This document shows positions 8,108-16,002 of a stretch of 64,000 nt of DNA, one piece after another. Numbering within the stretch: position 1 is the stretch's first letter; every line of letters starts with the position of its first letter. The stretch comes from CBDEGU01 sp965238045 (GTDB taxonomy: Bacteria; Acidobacteriota; Terriglobia; Bryobacterales; UBA6623): positions 682,001-746,000 of the forward strand of contig CBDEGU010000011.1 in assembly GCA_965238045.1 (NCBI GenBank). Direction: 5' to 3'. Made by a program: the position numbers and the translations under genes. Below the pieces are notes generated by a model. That model was not told the DNA's origin and did no database searches. It saw only the letters and a program-made list of their open reading frames with translations.

Positions 8108-9295
8108 ATGCGACTGACTGAGCGAGTTATAGACCGGCTGACGCCGCCAAAAAGCGGCTACTTGATCGCGTGGGATGAGGACCTGAAAGGGTTTGGCGTA
8201 CGGGTTACGGCGGCGGGTGCTAAGAGCTTCATTGTTAACTACCGGACGAGGGACGGGCGGCAGCGCCGGGCGACAGTCGGACGGTTCCCCGCCACAAGCG
8301 CGACGGCGGCGCGGCTACGTGCTCAGGAGCTACTCGCGGGCATAATGCTCGGTTCTGACCCCGTCAAGCAGGAGCAGGAGCGACGCAGCGAGATAACGCT
8401 CGGCGAACTCGTGAACAAGTACGAGGAAGAGCACCTGTCCGAACTGAGCAGCGGAGACGAAGTGGTCCGCTATTTGCGATCGGACGTTTTGCCTTGCCTG
8501 GGCAGGAATAACAAAGTGTCTGCCGTGACGCGCCGGGCGATCAAAGACATGGTGAAAGCCAAGGCACGGCGGGCGCCGGTCGCGTCGAACCGGCTACTCA
8601 CGCACGTGAAGGGAATGTTCGCGTGGGGTGTAGATGAAGAGTACATTCAGGGCGATCCGGCGGCGGGGATAAAACGCTTGGGCGCTGAAGAAACACCCCG
8701 CACTCGCTTTCTCTCAGAGGAGGAGATATGGAAGGTCTGGGATGCTCTGCCGACGGCTAAGAGGATGTCGAACAGCGTTCGGTCGGTACTGCGGCTCATC
8801 TTGGTTACCGGACAACGGCCCGGCGAAGTGGCAGGGATGCGGTGGGATGAGATCGACACGAAAAGCGGCTGGTGGCGTCTGCCAGCCGAGCGCACGAAGG
8901 CCGGGCGGGAGCACCATGTACCGTTATCGCGGCTGGCGCTGGCCGAACTCGAAACAAGAGGTAGGGGGGAGGGGTGGGTTTTTCCTGGAGTGGCTGGCCA
9001 CATCTCGCGACTGGTGCTGAGTCACGCCGTCCGGCTCAACCGGGAACACTTCGGCGTCACAGCTTGGACACCGCATGACCTACGGAGAACGGCTACCACT
9101 CACCTGGCGAAGCTGAAGGTAGACCGGCTGATTATCAAGCTCATCCTGAACCATAGCGATAAGTCTGTGACCGCAGCCTACGACCAGCATTCTTACGAGG
9201 ACGAGAAGCGCCAGGCACTCGCGAAGTGGGACCGCAAGCTCCGGGCGATCATCACCGGCGACGCTGCGCCGAAGGTAGTGGCGATCGATGGCTGA
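8108..9295 (+). CDS. P4-type tyrosine integrase
   Basis: The 395-residue protein opens with the DUF4102-type arm-binding domain typical of P4/satellite integrases ('DEDLKGFGVRVTAAG', 'RDGRQRRATVGRF'). A core-binding domain and a catalytic domain follow, with Arg in 'TGQRPGEVAGMRW', the box 'HDLRR', His in 'LNHSD' and the Tyr in 'AAYDQH'. All catalytic positions look intact. The frame is open 26 codons further upstream, but the family begins at 'MRLTERVIDRL', so I use the ATG at 8108. It is the likely enzyme for the tRNA-His scar 240 bp upstream. Confidence 0.93.
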   Translation: MRLTERVIDRLTPPKSGYLIAWDEDLKGFGVRVTAAGAKSFIVNYRTRDGRQRRATVGRFPATSATAARLRAQELLAGIMLGSDPVKQEQERRSEITLGELVNKYEEEHLSELSSGDEVVRYLRSDVLPCLGRNNKVSAVTRRAIKDMVKAKARRAPVASNRLLTHVKGMFAWGVDEEYIQGDPAAGIKRLGAEETPRTRFLSEEEIWKVWDALPTAKRMSNSVRSVLRLILVTGQRPGEVAGMRWDEIDTKSGWWRLPAERTKAGREHHVPLSRLALAELETRGRGEGWVFPGVAGHISRLVLSHAVRLNREHFGVTAWTPHDLRRTATTHLAKLKVDRLIIKLILNHSDKSVTAAYDQHSYEDEKRQALAKWDRKLRAIITGDAAPKVVAIDG

Positions 9296-9614
9296 GAGAA
9301 AAGACGGCAATGTACTGGGCGCGCTCCTGCCCCGGAATCTCTCTAGGATTGAGTCCCGAATCAATGCCATCTCGGCGCGTATCAACGAGTCCGGGGCCAA
9401 CTTACAAAACGCCTTCCCCAGCGAGTGGCTACAGCTAGTTGAGGAACCCCTCAGACTTGCCCGCCGGAGGCCGTGGGCGTGTCGAGAGCTTGAGCACGGG
9501 GGTCCTGGACGAGATCCAGGATGCCATGGTGTGCCCTTCAATCTGTCAATGGTCCGAAGTGTGGAACCCGGCTGGAATCAGTCGGATGGAGAGCCTCGGA
9601 TTCTGGGGTTGTAG
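9288..9614 (+). CDS. Small hypothetical protein overlapping the integrase end
   Basis: A 108-residue frame starts at an ATG that overlaps the last 8 bp of the integrase gene, so it could be translationally coupled. The first 55 residues look helical and protein-like ('LSRIESRINAISARINESG'). The rest is Arg/Gly/Pro-rich and less convincing. I recognise no family. Confidence 0.4.
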   Translation: MAERKDGNVLGALLPRNLSRIESRINAISARINESGANLQNAFPSEWLQLVEEPLRLARRRPWACRELEHGGPGRDPGCHGVPFNLSMVRSVEPGWNQSDGEPRILGL

Positions 9615-9694
9615 CTGATAAGGGATGTGTCTAGCGGGGCGATCCCGAAGCCGTTAAGTGAGTTAATCATCACAGTGCCAGACTAGGCCGACGG

Positions 9695-9850
9695 ATGGGT
9701 ATCACGATCCGCGATATCGTTTGGGAGACTCTGGCCGAGCGCTTGGAGGATGCCCAGTTCAATCAGAAGATCCTACGGGAGATCCGAGAGAGGTTGAAAT
9801 CCGGTCGGTCCGTCAGTGGCCGGGTGCCATCCCCCAAGGGGTCTGATTAG
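9695..9850 (+). CDS. Very small hypothetical protein (51 residues)
   Basis: The ATG at 9695 opens 51 codons ending at TAG 9848-9850. The product is predicted to be one or two helices ('IVWETLAERLEDAQF', 'REIRERLKSGRS'). It lies 30 bp before the next ORF in the same direction. Codon use and the balance of charged and hydrophobic residues suggest real coding, but no family is recognised. Confidence 0.4.
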   Translation: MGITIRDIVWETLAERLEDAQFNQKILREIRERLKSGRSVSGRVPSPKGSD

Positions 9851-9880
9851 TGCCGGAGCATTCAAGAGGAGATCCGTGTC

Positions 9881-10552
9881 ATGACCTACGAAAAACACTT
9901 GAAGCAGTTGATACGGCAGCTCCCAACGGCATTGCGTAAGAACATCGAGCAGGAAATAAGCAAGGCCGACGAGCGTGCAAGTGAGCTGGCCCTCTCTGCA
10001 TTTGACCAGGCAGAGTCTGTACGGGACCTCCGCAAGAACTGGTGTTTTGCGACGAACGAAGTCACCGACAATCCGGGCCTAACTCTGGCAGCAGAAGGTC
10101 TCGGAAGCGCGATTCTTCACATCGTCAACGTTTTGGCGGAGGCTTTTTGGATCAGTGGAGAGCCAATTGAGAATCTTGCTCGGCATCTAGGCAGTCGAGA
10201 TTGCAGCATCGCGTCAGTCTTGTTGGAAAAGCCCGATCTGAAACCACCAGAGGCATATCGATCCGTCTTGTTGCCCAGTGAAATGATCCGCCAAGAAATC
10301 GAAGCCTGGTTGGTTCGGGCTGTGCGCCACAAGAAAGAACGAGATGCAATCACTGGACGTGAAGCTCGACTATTGGAATGTCTACGACGTCGGGGCTGCA
10401 CAATGACGGCCATCTACACCGCAGCCAAGGTGGATAAGGGCGACTTTTCGAGATGGCGAAGAAAACAACCCGGAGATGACAGATACATACCTGACAGTTC
10501 CACGAAAGCGGAGAACATCGAGGCAGTTCTCGACGGCAGGAGACTCCTCTAG
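9881..10552 (+). CDS. Hypothetical protein with possible C-terminal HTH
   Basis: This 223-residue protein matches no family I know. The N-terminal two thirds are mainly helical with many charged residues. Near residues 160-195 the pattern 'RLLECLRRRGCTMTAIYTAAKVDKGDFSRWRR' (shown in part) looks like a helix-turn-helix, so DNA binding is possible. A ribosome site (AGGAG) lies before the ATG. The region has a visibly lower GC content than the flanking chromosome. It lies between the integrase and the replication module, where satellites often carry regulators. Confidence 0.6.
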   Translation: MTYEKHLKQLIRQLPTALRKNIEQEISKADERASELALSAFDQAESVRDLRKNWCFATNEVTDNPGLTLAAEGLGSAILHIVNVLAEAFWISGEPIENLARHLGSRDCSIASVLLEKPDLKPPEAYRSVLLPSEMIRQEIEAWLVRAVRHKKERDAITGREARLLECLRRRGCTMTAIYTAAKVDKGDFSRWRRKQPGDDRYIPDSSTKAENIEAVLDGRRLL

Positions 10553-10889
10553 CCTGAGCACTAGACTTCCTTCCCCTATTTTTCCGAGACCAAACACTTT
10601 GCGGATGACACCCGCCTCAGAGTGGGACGATCGCCGCTCCGTGGCCTACTTGCGCTCCGCTGCCGACAGGTCTTGACGGGCTTGCTGCGGTTCTCGACAC
10701 TTTCTCTTGCTTCCTACTAGCTATTTGATTGGATCAAGACCCACTACATAGAGGCGCTGACCGACTCGGCGCATGTAAGCGGTCAGCGTGGAATCCCAAC
10801 TTCTCCCCAAGAAAGCCAACGTGCCAACATTGCAGGCCAACATAGTCGGTTTGCTGAAATGGGTTCGAGTGGCGACGGAGGAGAATTCA
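10553..10889. other. Intergenic region with an 8-bp inverted repeat
   Basis: No gene is recognised in this 337-bp region. GCTGACCG (10756-10763) and CGGTCAGC (10780-10787) form a perfect inverted repeat with a 16-nt spacer about 100 bp before the AlpA-like gene. It could be an operator or a hairpin; there is no T-run for a terminator. Confidence 0.4.
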
Positions 10890-11114
10890 ATGGCGGCATC
10901 TAGCATCCGGCTTCCAGTAGCCGACCTCGTTTCAGAAACCGATTTTGCAGCCCTCGTCGGCAAATCCCTCCGCACAGTTCGCCGCTGGCATGTTGAACGC
11001 AGCGGCCCACGGCGGACGGTCCTCGGTCGGTCGGTTTTCTACAGTCGAGCAGCCATCGAAGACTGGCTTAAGGAGCGCGAAGAACCTTGCAGGAGACCAA
11101 ATCATGAGCGATAA
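10890..11114 (+). CDS. AlpA/excisionase-like helix-turn-helix protein
   Basis: The 74-residue product resembles the MerR-like HTH_17 excisionase/AlpA group: 'DFAALVGKSLRTVRRW' is the recognition unit, followed by a wing ('VLGRSVFYSRAAIEDWL'). Such proteins direct excision or activate integrase genes. The frame extends 34 codons upstream, but GGAGGAG just before the ATG at 10890 decides the start. Its last 11 bases overlap the ATPase gene, so the two are likely co-translated. Confidence 0.72.
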   Translation: MAASSIRLPVADLVSETDFAALVGKSLRTVRRWHVERSGPRRTVLGRSVFYSRAAIEDWLKEREEPCRRPNHER

Positions 11115-12156
11115 GCGGCATAGCGATAAGCGGCATTTCAGCTTGAATACGTACCCACGTCCCAAATCCGATTTCTTCGATGCCGACGACGAACCCGCCA
11201 TCGAGGTCATCCCCGGCATACTTCGGCAAGGTCAAATCGCGATACTAGCCGGTGCCTTCGGCGTGGGCAAGAGCCCCCTCATACTCGATCTTGCGGTACG
11301 TGTGACGTTGGGCCTGGAGTGGGGAGATGAGGACGTGAAACAAAGACCAGTCATCCTGTTTGATTTCGAGAGCACTCGTGCTCAGATCATTCGCGGTGTG
11401 CGAAACGTTTGCAAGCGGCTGCACGAACCCCTCCCGGCGGTTCCCGACGAATTCGAGCCTATCCTCTCTCATGACCTGCCCCCGCAACCTGGTGGAGTCA
11501 AGTATTCGCGACCAACTGCGCCGACCGAGTGGCTCGCAAGTGCTCTCAAGCGCAAGCCAGACGCCCTCGTGGTAATCGATCCCATCGAGTTGATGTTCCA
11601 ATTTGACAAGTTAAAAGGCAAGGACATTCTCGATCTGTACGCCGGTTTGAGGGATCTGCTTCGCAAATTTCCCGAGGCATCTATACTCTCGACCTTCAAC
11701 TTGCGAAAACGCGACCGGAAGACACGTAAGGCGAACCTGCTTCTGGAATCCCGTGATTGGCTCGATGAGATCTCCGGCTCCGCCGATATCGTAAACAGGT
11801 GCGACGTTCGGTTAGGGTTTGATTTCGGCGATGGCGATGGGGAGGAGAACGATTTGCGCATCCTCAACGGTGTCCGGCGCGGGGAACTGATGAATCCGAT
11901 TTTGCTTAGGCCAATCGGCGATAGTCCGGAGGAGATGGCAGGATTCGAGCGCGTGCCGCCAGAAGAAATCGAGCTTCGCCGAGCGCTCACAACTCGGCAA
12001 CTTGAGTACTGGAGAATCCTACCCAGACGATTTCGCTTCGGCAAGGTGGCCAGTCGCGTCGTTCCAAAGTCGAGCCTTCATCGCCTCATTCAGAAAGCCA
12101 TATCACTGGGCCTCCTCAAGAGGGATAAAACAACCTACTGCAAGGTGTGCTCCTGA
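11104..12156 (+). CDS. RepA-like AAA_25/RecA-fold ATPase, putative element replication protein
   Basis: The 350-residue protein has a Walker A 'GAFGVGKS' near residue 55, a Walker B 'ALVVIDPIE' near 160 and a RecA-fold pattern like plasmid RepA helicases. A C-terminal winged-helix-like part follows ('KSSLHRLIQKAISLGLLKR'). The usual role is a hexameric helicase or regulator at an iteron origin. The start is the ATG overlapping the AlpA-like gene by 11 bp; the longer frame from 10945 runs through that gene and is rejected. An origin-like segment with iterons lay directly downstream before IS1595 copy 1 inserted between them. Confidence 0.8.
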   Translation: MSDKRHSDKRHFSLNTYPRPKSDFFDADDEPAIEVIPGILRQGQIAILAGAFGVGKSPLILDLAVRVTLGLEWGDEDVKQRPVILFDFESTRAQIIRGVRNVCKRLHEPLPAVPDEFEPILSHDLPPQPGGVKYSRPTAPTEWLASALKRKPDALVVIDPIELMFQFDKLKGKDILDLYAGLRDLLRKFPEASILSTFNLRKRDRKTRKANLLLESRDWLDEISGSADIVNRCDVRLGFDFGDGDGEENDLRILNGVRRGELMNPILLRPIGDSPEEMAGFERVPPEEIELRRALTTRQLEYWRILPRRFRFGKVASRVVPKSSLHRLIQKAISLGLLKRDKTTYCKVCS

Positions 12157-12204
12157 CACCCGGACTTTTGGAACTATTGATGTTAAGTATTGTTATTACA
12201 ATTG

Positions 12205-13194
12205 GATGGGTATTCACTTGACTCAGGTGACCACAAGATGTAGGATCTTGGAAAATGGAAGATTATCCGCGGAATCTGGCCGAGGTCGAGGCGCGTTTCG
12301 CCAACGAGCAGGCCTGTCGGGAGTATCTGTGTCAACTCCGCTGGCCGGAGGGTTTTCGTTGTCCGCGATGCGGGCATGACAAAACCTGGGCGGTACGCAC
12401 GGTGCTGCTTATTTCAAGACACCCGCAAACCGCTCCAGAGCTGGTTTCGAGCCATGTGGTGGCTCACCAGCCAGAAGAACGGGGCCAGCGCACTGGGATT
12501 GCAACGAGCGTTGGGCCTGGGCAGCTACAAGACGGCCTGGACTTGGTTGCACAAGCTCCGGCGCGCTATGGTACGGCCCGGACGCGACCGGCTCAGCGGG
12601 CGCGTTGAGGTTGACGAGACCTACTTAGGAGCCCTGGAGGAGGGCGTGCGGGGCCGCCAAACCGACGCGAAAGCGCTGATTGCAGTAGCGGCCGAGGAAG
12701 ATGGCGCAGGCATCGGACGAATTCGGATGCGCACGATTCCGAACGCCTCCGGGGACAGCTTGATGGCCTTCGTTGGCGAGTCGGTCGAACCCGGCAGCGT
12801 GGTCCACACCGACGGTTGGCTGGGTTACGGGCCACTCGAAAGCGACGGCTATCGCCACGAGGTGAGCTACCTGGACGGGCAACCGGCGCGGGCCTCGGAA
12901 CTGCTCCCCCGCGTTCATCGCGTGGTGTCGTTGCTGAAGCGCTGGATACTGGGTACGCATCAAGGAGCCGTCAGCCACGAGCATCTCGACTCCTACCTCG
13001 ACGAATTCACCTTCCGCTTCAACCGCCGCAAGTCCAGAAGTCGAGGCAAGCTCTTCTACCGCCTGGTGCAGCAGGCCGTCGCCGTCCAACCGGTGCCCTA
13101 CAAGTCGCTGGTCGGAGGCACCGCAACACATGCTACGGACAACCACAACATGTAGGGGCTATTTCAAAATACCTGAGTCAAGTGAATACCCATC
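12205..13194 (+). mobile_element. IS1595-family insertion sequence, copy 1 (transposase broken)
   Basis: Both ends read inward as GATGGGTATTCACTTGACTC, continuing to 24 identical bases. The element is 990 bp. A perfect 8-bp target duplication TACAATTG flanks it (12197-12204 and 13195-13202), as expected for IS1595. It separates the ATPase gene from the iteron segment. Compared with copy 2 it lacks 47 bp inside the transposase gene. Confidence 0.93.
12255..13155 (+). pseudogene. IS1595-family transposase, frameshifted by a 47-bp deletion
   Basis: Relative to the intact copy at 14897-15844, 47 bp are missing at about 12409-12412. The lost part contains the second CxxC of the N-terminal zinc ribbon and puts the rest out of frame. 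The 5' part (to about 12410) and 3' part (12376-13155 in the other frame) match the intact protein closely, including the DDE-type stretches 'VDETYLG' and 'HTDGWLGY'. It cannot make a full transposase. Confidence 0.92.
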
Positions 13195-13206
13195 TACAAT
13201 TGTTTA

Positions 13207-13333
13207 AGTGGTTCCAACCGGCCTGGAACCTATGTGGAATCTGAAACCGGATAGCCGGTAGGTTCCAGTTTAGTTCCACCCACATGGAACCTATTATATC
13301 ATTGATTATTAAGGGGATAGCCAAATAGTTCCA
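13207..13333. other. Iteron-rich, AT-rich origin-like segment
   Basis: Within 127 bp there are about seven copies, in both orientations, of TGGAACCTA or a one-to-two-base variant: near 13209, 13224, 13235, 13259, 13271, 13285 and 13326. GGATAGCC plus an adjacent TAG(G)TTCCA forms a longer direct repeat at about 13249-13267 and 13315-13333, bracketing an AT-rich stretch at 13291-13312. A further TGGAACTA lies at 12169-12176, before the IS. Iterons next to a RepA-like gene and an AT-rich block are the classical layout of a replication origin. Function is inferred. Confidence 0.55.
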
Positions 13334-13394
13334 CAGTACCGGGTGACTAGGGCGATGTTCTGGCGTGGTTGGCAGACAGCGCAGGTGATAACAG

Positions 13395-13781
13395 ATGAAA
13401 GGCCACGGCGACAAACTCAGCAGAAAGCGCGAACAGGCAATCAGCGCCCTCTTGACCGCTCCCACAGTCGGCGACGCGGCGGAAGTCGTCGGCATCGGCT
13501 CAAGCACGCTTCATCGCTGGCTACATGAAGTTGAGTTTCGAGCAGCTTACCTCATGGCCCGGCGAGAGATTGTCGGACACACAACGAGTATGCTCCAGCA
13601 AGCATCCGCGCGCGCGGTAGGCACGCTGATCGACGTGATGGAGGATGAACAGAGCCCTCCGAGTAGTCGCGTCGCTGCTGCACGAGCCGTGTTGGATCTT
13701 GCGTACCGGGGTCTGGAAATGGAAGATCTTTCGGCGCGGCTCGATCGTCTGGAAGGGATGCGAGGAGTTATTGCCCGATGA
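13395..13781 (+). CDS. phBC6A51/terminase-small-subunit-like HTH protein
   Basis: The 128-residue product starts with an HTH ('TVGDAAEVVGIGSSTLHRWL', residues about 22-42), followed by long helices. This is the layout of phage phBC6A51-type proteins and of many terminase small subunits. Such proteins recognise packaging or origin DNA. It lies 60 bp after the iteron segment and overlaps the next ORF by 4 bp (ATGA). The assignment is by pattern only; a general HTH regulator is the alternative. Confidence 0.6.
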   Translation: MKGHGDKLSRKREQAISALLTAPTVGDAAEVVGIGSSTLHRWLHEVEFRAAYLMARREIVGHTTSMLQQASARAVGTLIDVMEDEQSPPSSRVAAARAVLDLAYRGLEMEDLSARLDRLEGMRGVIAR

Positions 13782-13993
13782 ATGCTAAACGTCGTATCGA
13801 GCGGCTAGAGCGGACCAGCAAGGTAGGCAATGGGGATGGGCCGCTGCCGTTGCATGTTGTGGCGACGATCATGGAAGCGGGAGACGCCGGGCGGGACTTC
13901 ACTCCGGCTGAGCGACGCGAACTGGACCTGTACGATGGGGCGATCAAGCGCATTGTGGCCAGGGGGGCTCAGGTCGATAGCGAGCACGAGTGA
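13778..13993 (+). CDS. Small hypothetical protein coupled to the terS-like gene
   Basis: The 71-residue frame begins at an ATG overlapping the stop of the preceding gene (ATGA), indicating translational coupling. The product is charged, with a helical start ('KRRIERLERTSK'), and ends with an acidic tail. No family is recognised. Similar small ORFs often follow phBC6A51-like genes in prophage-derived islands. Confidence 0.55.
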   Translation: MNAKRRIERLERTSKVGNGDGPLPLHVVATIMEAGDAGRDFTPAERRELDLYDGAIKRIVARGAQVDSEHE

Positions 13994-14537
13994 AAAACCG
14001 CGTGGGCCGAGACTGGGCTGCGACTCGCGATTAGACGGTCTTGCGATGGTCCAGCGGCGCAACGCCGTTAATTCGTTTAACGCTGCGTGGGGTCAAACCT
14101 GCTCGCCCGGCTGGAGAATCCCTTCCAAGCGGTCCGACGCCTTGTTCTTCCAGTTGATTCGCTGAGCGACGGCCTTGCGCAGGAAGCATCTCCCGACTTG
14201 GCCTTAGGTCCACCCTTGACAGCTGGCCGATGGCTCATGGACCGGCGGCTGTTCGGTCACATGCTGCGTCGGATCGGAGCGCCGTTCAGCCTGGTCAATC
14301 AACGTCTGTGAACGGGCGGACGAGTCTTGGGGCCTATCGGCGGAGGTGATCTGCAGGGCTCAGCGCGGAAAGACGTGGTATTCATGGCAGCGCGGGTGTA
14401 TACTGTCGCCGTACCAGGGTCAAAATGGAAATCCTGGTCAAGGCGACAAGAGCCGATGCGGATAAGGGTCGAGCGAGAACTCAGGGGAACCGCATTGGGC
14501 TGACAAGGCAGGCAGGGCACACCGGAGGAGTTTTTGC
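13994..14537. other. Non-coding or degraded stretch
   Basis: No convincing gene in 544 bp. CGTTAA-TTCGT-TTAACG at about 14066-14082 is a small hairpin. TATACT at 14399-14404 could be a -10 box for the gene at 14538, but no good -35 is seen. The short frames here do not look protein-like. Confidence 0.4.
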
Positions 14538-14846
14538 ATGCACATGAGCCAAGATCCAGAAGGCTGGTCCGATAGTGGAAAGTGGTGGATGGATCTTCTG
14601 AAGTCCGCGATTATATTTTGCGTGGCGACGATAGTCGCGATCTGTATCGTCGCCGACATAGAAGACAAAAGAGAGGTCCGGAGAGTTAAGGAATCTACTC
14701 TTCTTACTCTCAGACAGCAGACCGTACCCGACTTCGTCAAAGCGGCGGTGCATTATGAGACCGCTTCGTACATAGCCTACACGGAACTGTATCAATGGGT
14801 GGGTGTTGAACCAACGCAGGCAATGCGTGCCTATGAATCCGTTCAT
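14538..14846 (+). pseudogene. Membrane-anchored protein, 5' fragment split by nested insertion sequences
   Basis: The ATG follows a strong GGAGGAG site. The first 103 codons encode a short polar start, one hydrophobic segment near residues 22-42 ('SAIIFCVATIVAICIVA') and a charged region. At 14846 the IS1595 copy 2 begins, and the frame then reads into IS sequence to a stop at 14885. Joining base 14846 to 18452, i.e. removing the element and one target copy, keeps the frame open to TGA at 18730. The restored protein would have 195 residues. No family is recognised. Confidence 0.82.
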
Positions 14847-14896
14847 GATGGGTATTTACTTGACTCAGGTGACCCCAAGATGTAGGATCTTGGGCG

Positions 14897-15844
14897 ATGG
14901 AAGATTATCCCCGGAATTTGGCCGAGTTCGAGGCGCGTTTCGCTAGCGAGCAGGCCTGTCGGGAGTATCTGTGTCAACTCCGCTGGCCGGAGGGTTTTCG
15001 TTGTCCGCGATGCGGGCATGACAAAACCTGGGCGGTGCGCACGGTGCTGCTGCAGTGTGCAAGCTGCGGGCATCAAGCTTCGGCGACAGCAGGCACAATC
15101 TTTCAAGACACCCGCAAGCCGCTCCAGAGTTGGTTTCGAGCAATGTGGTGGCTCACCAGCCAGAAGAACGGGGCGAGTGCATTGGGATTGCAGCGGGTGT
15201 TGGGCCTGGGCAGCTACAAGACGGCCTGGACTTGGTTGCACAAGCTTCGGCGCGCTATGGTGCGGCCCGGACGTGATCGCCTCAGCGGGCGCGTTGAGGT
15301 TGACGAGACTTACTTAGGAGCCCTGGAGGAGGGCGTGCGGGGCCGCCAAACCGACGCGAAAGCGCTGATTGTAGTAGCGGCCGAGGAAGATGGCGCCGGC
15401 ATCGGACGAGTTCGGATGCGCACGATTCCGAACGCCTCTGGGGACAGCTTGATGGCCTTCGTCGGCGAGTCGGTCGAACCCGGCAGCGTGGTCCACACGG
15501 ACGGCTGGCTGGGATACGAGCCACTCGAAAGCGACGGCTATCGCCACGAGGTGAGCTACCTGGACGGGCAACCGGCACGAGCCTCTCAACTGCTCCCCCG
15601 CGTGCATCGCGTGGTGTCGTTACTGAAGCGTTGGATACTGGGTACGCATCAAGGAGCCGTCAGCCACGAGCATCTCGACTACTACCTCGACGAATTCACC
15701 TTCCGCTTCAACCGCCGCAAGTCCAGAAGCCGAGGCAAGCTCTTCTACCGCCTGGTTCAGCAGGCCGTCGCCGTCCAACCGGCGCCCTACAAGTCGCTGG
15801 TCGGAGGCGCCGCAACACGCGCTACGGACAACCACAACATGTAG
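14897..15844 (+). CDS. IS1595-family transposase, intact
   Basis: The 315-residue protein has an N-terminal zinc ribbon (CPRCG near residue 36 and CASCG near 54). An HTH-like part follows, then the DDE-type catalytic core: first Asp in 'VEVDETYLG', second Asp in 'HTDGWLGY', and the last acidic/polar region near 'LDEFTFRFNRR'. This is the ISXO2-like architecture of IS1595. It moves DNA between its 24-bp terminal repeats with 8-bp target duplication. The enzyme looks complete, although its own right end is disrupted by IS21. Confidence 0.93.
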   Translation: MEDYPRNLAEFEARFASEQACREYLCQLRWPEGFRCPRCGHDKTWAVRTVLLQCASCGHQASATAGTIFQDTRKPLQSWFRAMWWLTSQKNGASALGLQRVLGLGSYKTAWTWLHKLRRAMVRPGRDRLSGRVEVDETYLGALEEGVRGRQTDAKALIVVAAEEDGAGIGRVRMRTIPNASGDSLMAFVGESVEPGSVVHTDGWLGYEPLESDGYRHEVSYLDGQPARASQLLPRVHRVVSLLKRWILGTHQGAVSHEHLDYYLDEFTFRFNRRKSRSRGKLFYRLVQQAVAVQPAPYKSLVGGAATRATDNHNM

Positions 15845-16002
15845 GGGCCATTTCAAAATACCTGAGTCAAGTGAATACTGAGAACGGCGGAGCGAAACTA
15901 GACCATAGAGCGGCGATTCGAAGCCGCTTTTGGGCGGAGTAAAAGTAGACCGCCCGAGTGGTCCAGCGAACATTCCTGTGGTGTTTGTGGGACACGAGAG
16001 GG

